Source: Actinomycetes bacterium (lineage in GTDB: Bacteria; Actinomycetota; Acidimicrobiia; Acidimicrobiales; JAKAOS01). From it: a stretch of 52,036 nt of DNA. Numbering within the stretch: the stretch's first letter is position 1; every line of letters starts with the position of its first letter. The stretch is from contig JAJYWE010000013.1 in the NCBI GenBank assembly GCA_021791675.1, forward strand, positions 3,378 to 55,413, written 5' to 3'. Of the stretch, positions 1 to 6,639 are shown in pieces. The notes under the pieces were generated by a model. It was given only the letters and a program-made list of their open reading frames with translations. It did no database searches and was not told where the DNA came from. A program made the position numbers and the translations under genes.

Positions 1-1004
1 CGGGCTGAGCCTGCAAGCTCGCCCCGGGCGAGCTGACGCAGGTTCTGCGTCATCTGGGCACACCCTCCCATCCAGACCTGTTGGTCGGGACGGAGACCGG
101 CGACGACGCCGCCGTGTGGCGGCTCGATGACACGCGCTCGTTGGTCGTCACCGCGGACTTCATCACCCCGGTCGTGGACGACGCGACGACCTGGGGTCGG
201 ATCGCCGCGGCCAACGCGGCGAGCGACGTCTACGCGATGGGGGGTCGTCCGCTGTTCGCGCTGAACCTGGTCGCCTGGGACGCAGACCGCCTCCCGCTCT
301 CCCTGTTGGGCGAGGTGCTCGAGGGGGCCCGTCTCGCAGCCGCCGAGGGCGGGTGGGTCACCGCCGGTGGCCACACCGTGACCGACCCGGAGCCGAAGTT
401 CGGCCTCGCGGTGGTGGGGGAGGTCCCGACGGCGTCCGTGCTCACCAACGTCGGGCTCCGTCCCGGCGAGCAGCTCGTGCTCACGAAGGCGCTCGGCGTC
501 GGGGTGCTGACGACCGCGCTGAAGGCCGGTCGCGCCGACGCAGCCGACATCGATGCCGCGGTCGCCTCGATGGTCCGCCTGAACGCCGACGCCCTCGCCG
601 CCGCGCGGGCCGCCGGGGCGACGGGGGCGACGGACGTGACCGGCTTCGGCCTGCTCGGGCACCTCCGTCGGATGGTCGAGCCGCTCGCCGTGGACGCGAT
701 GGTGGACGTGGGGTCGGTGCCGCTCCTGCCCGGGGCTCGCGAGGCGGGAGCGGCCGGGCTGGTCCCCGGGGGGACCAGGCGCAACCTGGCCTGGGCCCGG
801 GAGGTGCTCGACGACGGGGGCCTCCCGGAGCTCGAGCTCCTGCTGCTCGCAGACGCGCAGACCTCGGGCGGGCTGCTCTTCGGGGCCCCTCCTGTCGGGG
901 CAGCCGGCGCGGTCGCGACGCTACGCGCGTCCGGCCACCAGGCAGCCATCGTCGGCGAGGTCGTCGAGGGGACCGGACGCATCCGCCTCCGTGCCGGAGC
1001 CTGA
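1..1004 (+). CDS. selD: Selenide, water dikinase (SelD), 5'-truncated by window edge, probable selenoprotein
   Basis: SelD makes selenophosphate from selenide and ATP, the Se donor for Sec-tRNA. The ORF track starts it at TTG 81, but the same frame (codons from position 3) continues upstream through TGA at 6-8 and reads G-U-A-C-K-L-A-P-G-E-L, then TQVLRHL and DLLVGTETGDDAAV. That is the SelD N-terminal signature, in which Cys or Sec sits three residues before the catalytic Lys. Starting at 81 would delete both the catalytic residue and the Lys, so UGA read as selenocysteine is the better reading. Downstream motifs support the family: ADFITPVVDD, NAASDVYAMGG, GGHTVTDPEP and DVTGFGLLGHL. The true start lies left of the window. 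The presence of selA, selB and selC in the genome is inferred, not seen. Confidence 0.9.
9..42 (+). promoter_or_regulatory. Putative bacterial SECIS hairpin for the selD UGA codon
   Basis: Directly after the in-frame TGA (6-8) the RNA can fold into a two-part hairpin. CCTGC (10-14) pairs with GCAGG (38-42), an asymmetric internal loop (A versus GAC) follows, then AGCTCGCC (16-23) pairs with GGCGAGCT (27-34) around a CCG apex. Bacterial SECIS elements sit inside the coding region just 3' of the UGA and place an apical loop roughly this far away for SelB. The pairing is seen in the sequence; SelB recognition is inferred. Confidence 0.7.
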
Positions 1005-1112
1005 CGGACGTTCGGGGGCTTCGGCCGACCGGCTCCGAAGGGCCAGCGCGAGGTGAGGCGCTCGACGGGCGAGCCGGCGCTGCCCGGGCCCAGAGCGCCG
1101 CGGCCGCGGGAC

Positions 1113-1160
1113 TCAGCGGGCGCCGGAGTAAGCGGGCGCCGGAGTCAGCGGGCGCAGACG
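1113..1160. repeat. Three-copy 16-bp tandem repeat at the selD/1145 gene junction
   Basis: The units TCAGCGGGCGCCGGAG, TAAGCGGGCGCCGGAG and a degenerate TCAGCGGGCGCAGACG run head to tail. The last copy supplies the stop codon and final codons of the minus-strand gene 1145-1582. Function unknown. Confidence 0.7.
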
Positions 1161-1582
1161 GAGGTGGCGACCCCGATGCGGCGCGGCAGCGGCTCGCGGA
1201 GCAGCTCCCAGAGGTCGCGCGGACCCTTCAGCTCCTCGGGGAGCGGGAGGGCAGCCGCACCCGAGCCCGCAAAGGGTCGGGGTCGCCGGGGGATCGGCCG
1301 CCCGGAGCTGCCACCGCGACCGCGGTAGACGAGCAGGCCGGAGACCGGGTCGGGCACGGCATCGAGGGTGGCACCGACGAGCGGGGTGGCCCGGAAGCGC
1401 TCCCAGGTCGCCTCGTCGGGGAAGCTCACCTCGAAGATGACCCCCCAGTCGTGGTGGTGCCAGGCCCAGTCCAGTGCGCCACCGGCGAGCGCGGCCTCCG
1501 TGAGTGCGTCGCCGAAGATCTCGGCCCAGCTGGAGGCGGTAGTGTCCCCGTCGAAGATCTCGAGGGACATCCAGATGGCCAT
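1145..1582 (-). CDS. Hypothetical protein, 145 aa
   Basis: I do not recognise a named family. The first ~95 residues look like a small alpha/beta domain (ALDWAWHHHDWGVIFEVSFPDEATWERFRATP, with a ...GLLVYRGRGG strand), somewhat like monooxygenase/ferredoxin-fold proteins that take a sum-and-strand pattern. The tail is Pro/Arg-rich. Start: ATG at 1580-1582 is preceded on the minus strand by TATCAT and exactly six bases, the leaderless arrangement seen at several other starts in this window, which argues the gene is real. It converges with selD and diverges from the Dabb gene. Confidence 0.6.
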   Translation of the reverse strand: MAIWMSLEIFDGDTTASSWAEIFGDALTEAALAGGALDWAWHHHDWGVIFEVSFPDEATWERFRATPLVGATLDAVPDPVSGLLVYRGRGGSSGRPIPRRPRPFAGSGAAALPLPEELKGPRDLWELLREPLPRRIGVATSVCAR

Positions 1583-1588
1583 GCCGGG

Positions 1589-1594
1589 ATGATA
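1589..1594 (-). promoter_or_regulatory. Putative -10 box (TATCAT) of a leaderless transcript
   Basis: TATCAT lies six bases upstream of the ATG of the minus-strand gene 1145-1582, with no Shine-Dalgarno sequence between. The spacing matches the other leaderless candidates here. Confidence 0.5.
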
Positions 1595-1676
1595 TCGCGA
1601 ATCGGCCTGCCGTGCCGGGGCCGAGATTCCCGTGGATCCGGGCCAGGGCCTCGGCGGGGAGACGGGAGGAGAGGCG

Positions 1677-2021
1677 ATGCTCCGGCACGTGGTGCTGTTT
1701 CGCTGGAGAGAAGGGACGACGGCGGACCAGGTCGAGGCGGTTCGGGCCGGCGCTGCAGCCCTCCCTGCGAGGATCCCCGAGCTCGTCCGCTACACCGTCG
1801 GGGCGGACGCTGGGCTGGTGGAGGGCAACTGGGACTTCGCGGTCGTGGCGGACCTCGAGGACGCCGACGCCTACCGGCGCTACGCCGACCATCCGGCCCA
1901 CCAGGCGCTCATCGCGGAGCGGATCCGCCCGATCCTCGCCGCGCGCGCTGCGGTGCAGTTCGAGGCGGTGGACCTGGTCGGTGAGCGGAGCGATCCCGCA
2001 GCGGGGGCACCGGCGAGCTGA
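1677..2021 (+). CDS. Dabb-type stress-responsive A/B barrel protein
   Basis: The 114-aa product begins MLRHVVLFRWREGTTADQVE and continues through VRYTVGADAGLVEGNWDFAV and YADHPAHQALIAERIRPIL, the pattern of the Dabb (dimeric alpha+beta barrel) family. Such proteins are small cytosolic homodimers, often of unknown substrate. The ORF track start at 1632 is rejected: ATG 1677 has GGGAGGAGAG just upstream and matches the family N-terminus, which begins with the HVVLF strand. It stands alone, facing the minus-strand SDR across a repeat-bearing gap. Confidence 0.85.
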   Translation: MLRHVVLFRWREGTTADQVEAVRAGAAALPARIPELVRYTVGADAGLVEGNWDFAVVADLEDADAYRRYADHPAHQALIAERIRPILAARAAVQFEAVDLVGERSDPAAGAPAS

Positions 2022-2085
2022 GGGTGGCCGTGCGGGTGACCGACCCGCCTCGCACGACCAGGCTCGGAGCTGGACCAGGGCGGCG

Positions 2086-2160
2086 CCTCGACGCCGAGTG
2101 ACGCCCCGCCCCCTCGACACCGAGCGACGCCCCGTCTCGTCGACGCCGGGTGACGGCTCC
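2086..2160. repeat. Three-copy degenerate 25-bp tandem repeat
   Basis: Three 25-bp units (CCTCGACGCCGAGTGACGCC..., CCCTCGACACCGAGCGACGC..., CTCGTCGACGCCGGGTGACG...) fill the gap between two convergent genes and end exactly at the stop codon of the SDR. They may form a transcription end region; no U-tract is present. Confidence 0.7.
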
Positions 2161-2952
2161 CTAGCCGAAGCGGTTGGCGAGGGTCCGGTAGACCCCGGGG
2201 GCGAGCGCCTGGAAGGCCACCGGCACCCGCAGCCAGCCCGGGCAGAGGACGACCGGCCGGCGAGCCGCGACGCAGTCGAGCACGTCGGCAGCGACGCGGT
2301 CCGGTGCGAGCGGCTTCGGCCAGGCACGTGCGTAGGGCTGGCCGCGGCGTGCGAAGAACGCCGTGTCGACGGGACCGGGGCTCACGATCCCGACGTGCGC
2401 CGGCGCGAGCTCGGCGGCGAGCGCCGAGGCCGCGGCGACGAGGCCGCCCTTCGCGGCGGAGTACGCCGTCTCGTTCCCGACGCCGAGATGCCCGGCCACG
2501 GAGCCCACGAAGACGAGCGCCGCTTCCCGGCGCCCGGTGAGGTGGGGCGCCGCCGCCGCGGCGAGGTGGAGCTGCGACGCGAGGTCCACTGCGAGGAGGT
2601 GGTCGAGCGTGTCGGGGTCCATCTCGGCGAGCGGCCCGGCCCACCCGACGCCCGCGGCGGCCACGACCAGGTCGAGCCCGCCGAGCGCGCGGACTGCGTC
2701 GTCGACCAGGCGGCGGGCCGCGCTCGGATCGGCGAGGTCGGCGGCGAGCGGGGTCGCGCCGAGCTCGGCCGCGAGCGACGCGAGGGGCTCGCCCGCACGG
2801 CCGCTCAGGGCGAGGTGCGCGCCGAGCTCGGCGAGCTGGCGCGCGACGGCCGCCCCGATCCCGCCGGTCGCGCCCGTCACCAGGCTTCGCTGCCCCGCGA
2901 GCCGTGCCGCCCGCGCCTCGGCATGTCGGGACCGACTGGTTGTCCGGCCCAC
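2161..2952 (-). CDS. Short-chain dehydrogenase/reductase, last gene of hopanoid operon
   Basis: A 263-aa classical SDR. The Rossmann motif VTGATGGIGAAVA (TGxxxGIG) is near the N-terminus, followed by the ADLADPS adenine-pocket Asp, a VVAAAGVG (NNAG-like) strand, the catalytic Ser in FVGSVAG and YSAAK (YxxxK), then SPGPVDTAFF. The only fitting start after the upstream gene is GTG at 2950-2952, 17 bases past the KARI-like stop. Placement behind hpnH suggests a reduction or oxidation on a hopanoid side chain; that is inference from position only. A general SDR role is possible. Confidence 0.85.
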   Translation of the reverse strand: MGRTTSRSRHAEARAARLAGQRSLVTGATGGIGAAVARQLAELGAHLALSGRAGEPLASLAAELGATPLAADLADPSAARRLVDDAVRALGGLDLVVAAAGVGWAGPLAEMDPDTLDHLLAVDLASQLHLAAAAAPHLTGRREAALVFVGSVAGHLGVGNETAYSAAKGGLVAAASALAAELAPAHVGIVSPGPVDTAFFARRGQPYARAWPKPLAPDRVAADVLDCVAARRPVVLCPGWLRVPVAFQALAPGVYRTLANRFG

Positions 2953-2969
2953 GTCTCCGGTCGCTCGGA

Positions 2970-4109
2970 CTAGGCGAGGCCGAGCGCAGCCCGGACCCGC
3001 TCCTCGGCCTGGCTGAGTGGGTCGTCGCCCCCCGTCAGCGCCTCGATCGCCCGGAGCGTCGGGTAGCCCGTCGCCTCCTCCGCCTGGAGCCGACGCGCGA
3101 AGCCACCGGAGCGGATGTCCTCCAGGATCGCGGCGAAGTGCCGGCGCATCGCCTGCGCGTCGAGCTCGAGGGTGCGCAGGAAGCCCCCGAAGGCGGCCGC
3201 AGCTCCGTGGCCCCGGACGGACCGATAGAAGCCCTGCTGGGCGAAGGTGGAGAACACCCGGGACATCTCCCCGGAGCCGTACATCTCCACGACGAGCGCC
3301 TCCGGTGGCAGGCCCGCCTCGGTCCCGAGCGCGAAGGCGAGCTGCATCGCGACCCCGAGGTAGGGTCCGATGGTCTGCTCCACGAGCAGGTCGACCAGCG
3401 CCTCGTCCGCGGCGCCGAGCTCGAGCGCGCCGCGCTCGAGCGTCCCGATGGCCGCAGCGAGTCCGAGGAGCCGCCGCCACGCCTGGCCGGACACGTCCCG
3501 CTCGACGGCGAGGTAGCTCGTGAAGCCCTCGCCGCTCCGCGCGGCAGCGAGGACGGCCTCGCCGAGCATGCGTGGCGCGAGGAGCGCCACGTCCACGCTC
3601 GGAGGCGGCGACACGAGGTCGTACGCCAGGCAGTACCCCGAAGCGAAACAGACCGTCGCGCCGGGCCGCAGCCTGTTCGCCACCGTCGGGAATGCGCTCG
3701 GGATGACCTCGTCCGGGAGCAGCACGTAGACGAGCTCGGCATCCGTCACGGCCTCGACCAGGTCCGCGACGGGCAGCCCGGCGGCAACCGCCTTCGCCCG
3801 GTAGGCGTCCTCGATGTTCCCGACGACGAGATCGTGGCGCCCCTCCGCGAGCAGCGTGGCCACCGAGGCTCCGAGGTTCCCGAAGCCGAGCACGGCGATG
3901 CGCACCCCCACGAGGGCGTCGGGCTCCGCGTCCGCCGGGCCGAAGAACCGGGCCGGCCGGACGGGCGGGCAGACCCCGCGGGCACCGAAGCCCGGGCCCG
4001 CGCCGACGAGACGGTCTCGCTCCTCGCAAGGCGAGACCCGCGCGGGGTCGGCACCGAGGGACAGCCGGTCGGGGCCGGTGCCCGTGGAGAGCGGTGGCGC
4101 CACGGTCAT
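2970..4109 (-). CDS. Ketol-acid reductoisomerase-like protein (noncanonical) in hopanoid operon
   Basis: The 379-aa product has a 65-residue Pro/Gly-rich leader, a Rossmann fold with GFGNLG (residues 75-80), and a C-terminal all-helical region resembling KARI (IlvC): VALLAPRMLGE aligns with the KARI APKGPGH loop, AVERDVSG with the AVHQDASG strand, and EALVDLLVEQ with the metal-binding ETDLFGEQ helix, keeping Asp240 and Glu244. The KARI catalytic Lys is Arg180 here and the HYGQ-type N-terminal signature is absent, so it is unlikely to serve branched-chain amino acid synthesis. The hpnH stop overlaps its start (TGATG), showing it belongs to the hopanoid operon. Exact reaction unknown. Confidence 0.75.
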   Translation of the reverse strand: MTVAPPLSTGTGPDRLSLGADPARVSPCEERDRLVGAGPGFGARGVCPPVRPARFFGPADAEPDALVGVRIAVLGFGNLGASVATLLAEGRHDLVVGNIEDAYRAKAVAAGLPVADLVEAVTDAELVYVLLPDEVIPSAFPTVANRLRPGATVCFASGYCLAYDLVSPPPSVDVALLAPRMLGEAVLAAARSGEGFTSYLAVERDVSGQAWRRLLGLAAAIGTLERGALELGAADEALVDLLVEQTIGPYLGVAMQLAFALGTEAGLPPEALVVEMYGSGEMSRVFSTFAQQGFYRSVRGHGAAAAFGGFLRTLELDAQAMRRHFAAILEDIRSGGFARRLQAEEATGYPTLRAIEALTGGDDPLSQAEERVRAALGLA

Positions 4110-5116
4110 CAGTGTGCTCCGACCGCAGCGCGCAGCGTCTGGCGGAGCGAGCCCATCGTCGCGAGGACCGCCGTCGGCTCGTAGCCGCAGTGCGCCATGC
4201 AGTTCGCGCAGCGAGGGTCCTTCCCCCGCCCGTAGCGGTCCCAGTCGGTGGTCTCGACGAGCTCCCGGTAGGTCGCCGCGTAGCCGTCACCCATGAGGTA
4301 GCAGGGCCGCTGCCAGCCGAAGACGGAGTAGCTCGGGATACCCCAGGCGGTGCAGGAGTAGTCGACCTTGCCCTCCAAGAAGTCGAGGAACAGCGGGGTG
4401 TGGTTGAGGCGCCAACCCTTGCGACGCCCGTCGGCGAAGACCTTGGCGAACAGCTCGCGTGTCTCGGTCACGCCGAGGAAGTGCTCCTGGTCGGGTGCCT
4501 TCTCGTACGCGTAGGCGGGCGAGAGCATCATTGCGTCGACGCGGAGCTCGTTGTTCAGGAAGTCGAGTACCTCGATGACGGACGCGGGGGAGTCCGTGGT
4601 GAAGAACGTCGAGTTCGTCGTGACCCGGAAGCCCTTCTCCTTCGCGAGACGGATCGCAGCGACGGCACGGTCGAAGGTGCCGGGCCGATCGACGGCGGCG
4701 TCGTGGCGGTCGCGCAAGCCGTCGAGGTGCACCGTCCAGGAGAAGTAGGGCGAGGGTCGGAAGCGGTCGATGCGCCGCTCCAGCAGGAGCGCGTTGGTGC
4801 AGAGGTAGACGAATTTCCGCCGCGCGACGAGCGCCTCCACGATCTCGACGATCTGGGGGTGGAGGAGCGGCTCCCCGCCGGCGATCGAGACCATGGGCGC
4901 GCCGCACTCCTCGATGGCGCCGACCGCATCCTCGACGCTGAGGCGCTTGCGGAGCACCTCGGTCGGGTACTGGATCTTCCCGCAGCCCGGACAGGCGAGG
5001 TTGCAGGTGAACAGCGGCTCGAGCTCGACGATGAGCGGGAACTTCTCTCGCCGGGCAAGCTTCTGGCCGGCGAGGTAGCGGGCCATGGTCAGGTTCTGTC
5101 GCCACGGGATGGGCAC
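4109..5116 (-). CDS. hpnH: Adenosyl-hopene transferase HpnH (radical SAM)
   Basis: HpnH joins the 5'-deoxyadenosyl group to diploptene, giving adenosylhopane, the first extended hopanoid. The 335-aa protein carries the radical-SAM triad CNLACPGC (Cys38, Cys42, Cys45), the SAM motif SIAGGEPLLHP and a C-terminal cluster-like region with CTAWGIPSYSVFGWQRPCYL and CANCMAHCGYEP. The GTG start at 5114-5116 gives MPIPWRQNLT, matching the usual HpnH N-terminus, and overlaps the 3' end of the HpnG-IspH gene by 28 bases. An internal ATG at 5084 would lose that segment. Neighbouring shc supplies the substrate. Confidence 0.95.
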   Translation of the reverse strand: MPIPWRQNLTMARYLAGQKLARREKFPLIVELEPLFTCNLACPGCGKIQYPTEVLRKRLSVEDAVGAIEECGAPMVSIAGGEPLLHPQIVEIVEALVARRKFVYLCTNALLLERRIDRFRPSPYFSWTVHLDGLRDRHDAAVDRPGTFDRAVAAIRLAKEKGFRVTTNSTFFTTDSPASVIEVLDFLNNELRVDAMMLSPAYAYEKAPDQEHFLGVTETRELFAKVFADGRRKGWRLNHTPLFLDFLEGKVDYSCTAWGIPSYSVFGWQRPCYLMGDGYAATYRELVETTDWDRYGRGKDPRCANCMAHCGYEPTAVLATMGSLRQTLRAAVGAH

Positions 5117-6639
5117 GATCGCACCTCCTGGGGGAGTGGGAAACGGACGCGCTCGAGGGTGGTCGAGCGCTCTTCGATGCTGAGCCGGCCGAGCCCGGAG
5201 AGGGCGTCGAGGAGGGAGGTCACGACACGCTCCGGGGTGGAGGCCGCCGCGCTGATGGCGACCGTGCCGGCGTTCTCGAGCCAGGCGAGGTCGAGGTCCT
5301 CTGCCCGGTCGACGAGGTGTGCCCGGGCTCCGAGGCGCCGGGCGAGCTCGACGAGGCGGTTGCCGTTGGAGGAGTTGGCGGAGCTGGCGACGAGCACCAG
5401 GTCGGCCTCGGTGGCACAGCGGGCGAGCGCCTCCTGGCGGTTCTGGGTTGCGTAGCAGATGTCCTCCGCGGACGGCGCGACGAGGTCGGCGAAGCGGGCC
5501 TCGAGCGCCTCGACGACGCCTGCCACCTGGTCCGGCGCGAGGGTGGTCTGGGTGAGACGGGCGACGGGCGTCGCGACGGGGATGGGGAGGTCGCCGACGT
5601 CCTCGGGTCGCTCCACGAGGTGGATGCGCCCGCCGGCTTCGCCGAGGGTCCCCTCCACCTCGTCGTGACCGGCGTGGCCGATCAGGACCACCTCGCGCCC
5701 CTGGGCGGCGAAGCGACGCGCCTCGATGTGGACCTTCGCGACGAGTGGGCAGGTGGCGTCGACCACGTCGAGATCGCGGCGCGCCGCTTCCTCGCGCACC
5801 GCAGGGGCCACGCCGTGTGCCGAGAAGACGACGGTCGCTCCGTCGGGCACCTCGTCGAGCTCCTGGACGAACACGGCGCCCCGAGACTCGAGGTCAGCCA
5901 CGACGTGGGAGTTGTGGACGATCTGGCGGCGCACGTAGACGGGCGGACCGAAGCGCTCGAGCGCCCGGGCGACGATCTCGATCGCCCGTTCGACACCCGC
6001 GCAGAACGACCGCGGCGCGGCGAGGACGACGCGACGCGGCTGGCAGGCGGCGGCCCAGGCGTCGAGGTGGGGCGGGAGGCCGGCGAGGGTCCGCAGCGCC
6101 ACCAGCCCCGCCTTCGGCACGCCACGCGCCCCGGTGCCCGCCGTGTCGGCGACCACTCGCGCCACGGCCAGCGGGCGCTCGCCGAGCGGCCCGAGCGCGC
6201 CGAGCACGGCTGCGGTCTCCATGTCGACGCCGAGCGCCCCCTCGTGGGCGAGGCGGTCCCGTCCCTCGCCCCGCACGAGGGTGTCGCTCGAGACGAGCGG
6301 GCCGACGACGACCGGCAGGCCCGCACGGCGGAGTGCACCGGCGAGGAGGGGCGCGCTCGGGAGTGTCCAGACCGACCCCTCGCCTCGGACCTCGCTCGCC
6401 ACGAGCACCGTCCCCGGGCGCAGCTCGGGTCTCGTGCCCCCGGCCACCCCCGTCACGGCCACCGGTGTGGCCGGTCCGAGGGACGCGGCGAGCCTCGCGG
6501 TCGCGTCCCGGGCACGCACGGGGCCCATGCCGGTCGTGGTCACGACGCCGGCACCGACGCGCCGGCGGAGCGCTGCCGCCTCGACCCGCAGCGCGCAGAC
6601 GACGGCGAGCGAGGAGCGCGCCGGCACCGGGGCTCTCAT
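5089..6639 (-). CDS. hpnG-ispH: Fusion of adenosylhopane nucleosidase HpnG with HMBPP reductase IspH (LytB)
   Basis: One 516-aa frame holds two enzymes. Residues 1-~200 are a nucleoside-phosphorylase fold protein (VVTTTGMGP, VTGVAGG, GALGVDMETAAVLGAL) matching HpnG, which removes adenine from adenosylhopane. From ~202 the chain is IspH: Fe-S cysteines in SFCAGVERA (Cys213), DATCPLVAKVH and DICYATQNRQEA, plus HNSHVV, GHAGHDEVEGT and TQTTL. IspH reduces HMBPP to IPP/DMAPP. No stop or start separates the halves, and the linker is short (PPHLDAWAAACQP). ATG 6637-6639 overlaps the shc stop (ATGA). The ORF track extends it upstream to 8448, which is shadow of shc. Confidence 0.93.
   Translation of the reverse strand: MRAPVPARSSLAVVCALRVEAAALRRRVGAGVVTTTGMGPVRARDATARLAASLGPATPVAVTGVAGGTRPELRPGTVLVASEVRGEGSVWTLPSAPLLAGALRRAGLPVVVGPLVSSDTLVRGEGRDRLAHEGALGVDMETAAVLGALGPLGERPLAVARVVADTAGTGARGVPKAGLVALRTLAGLPPHLDAWAAACQPRRVVLAAPRSFCAGVERAIEIVARALERFGPPVYVRRQIVHNSHVVADLESRGAVFVQELDEVPDGATVVFSAHGVAPAVREEAARRDLDVVDATCPLVAKVHIEARRFAAQGREVVLIGHAGHDEVEGTLGEAGGRIHLVERPEDVGDLPIPVATPVARLTQTTLAPDQVAGVVEALEARFADLVAPSAEDICYATQNRQEALARCATEADLVLVASSANSSNGNRLVELARRLGARAHLVDRAEDLDLAWLENAGTVAISAAASTPERVVTSLLDALSGLGRLSIEERSTTLERVRFPLPQEVRSCPSRGDRT

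Noticed and set aside
81-83. TTG as the real start of selD
   Set aside because: It would remove the catalytic Sec/Lys segment that is clearly encoded upstream in frame.
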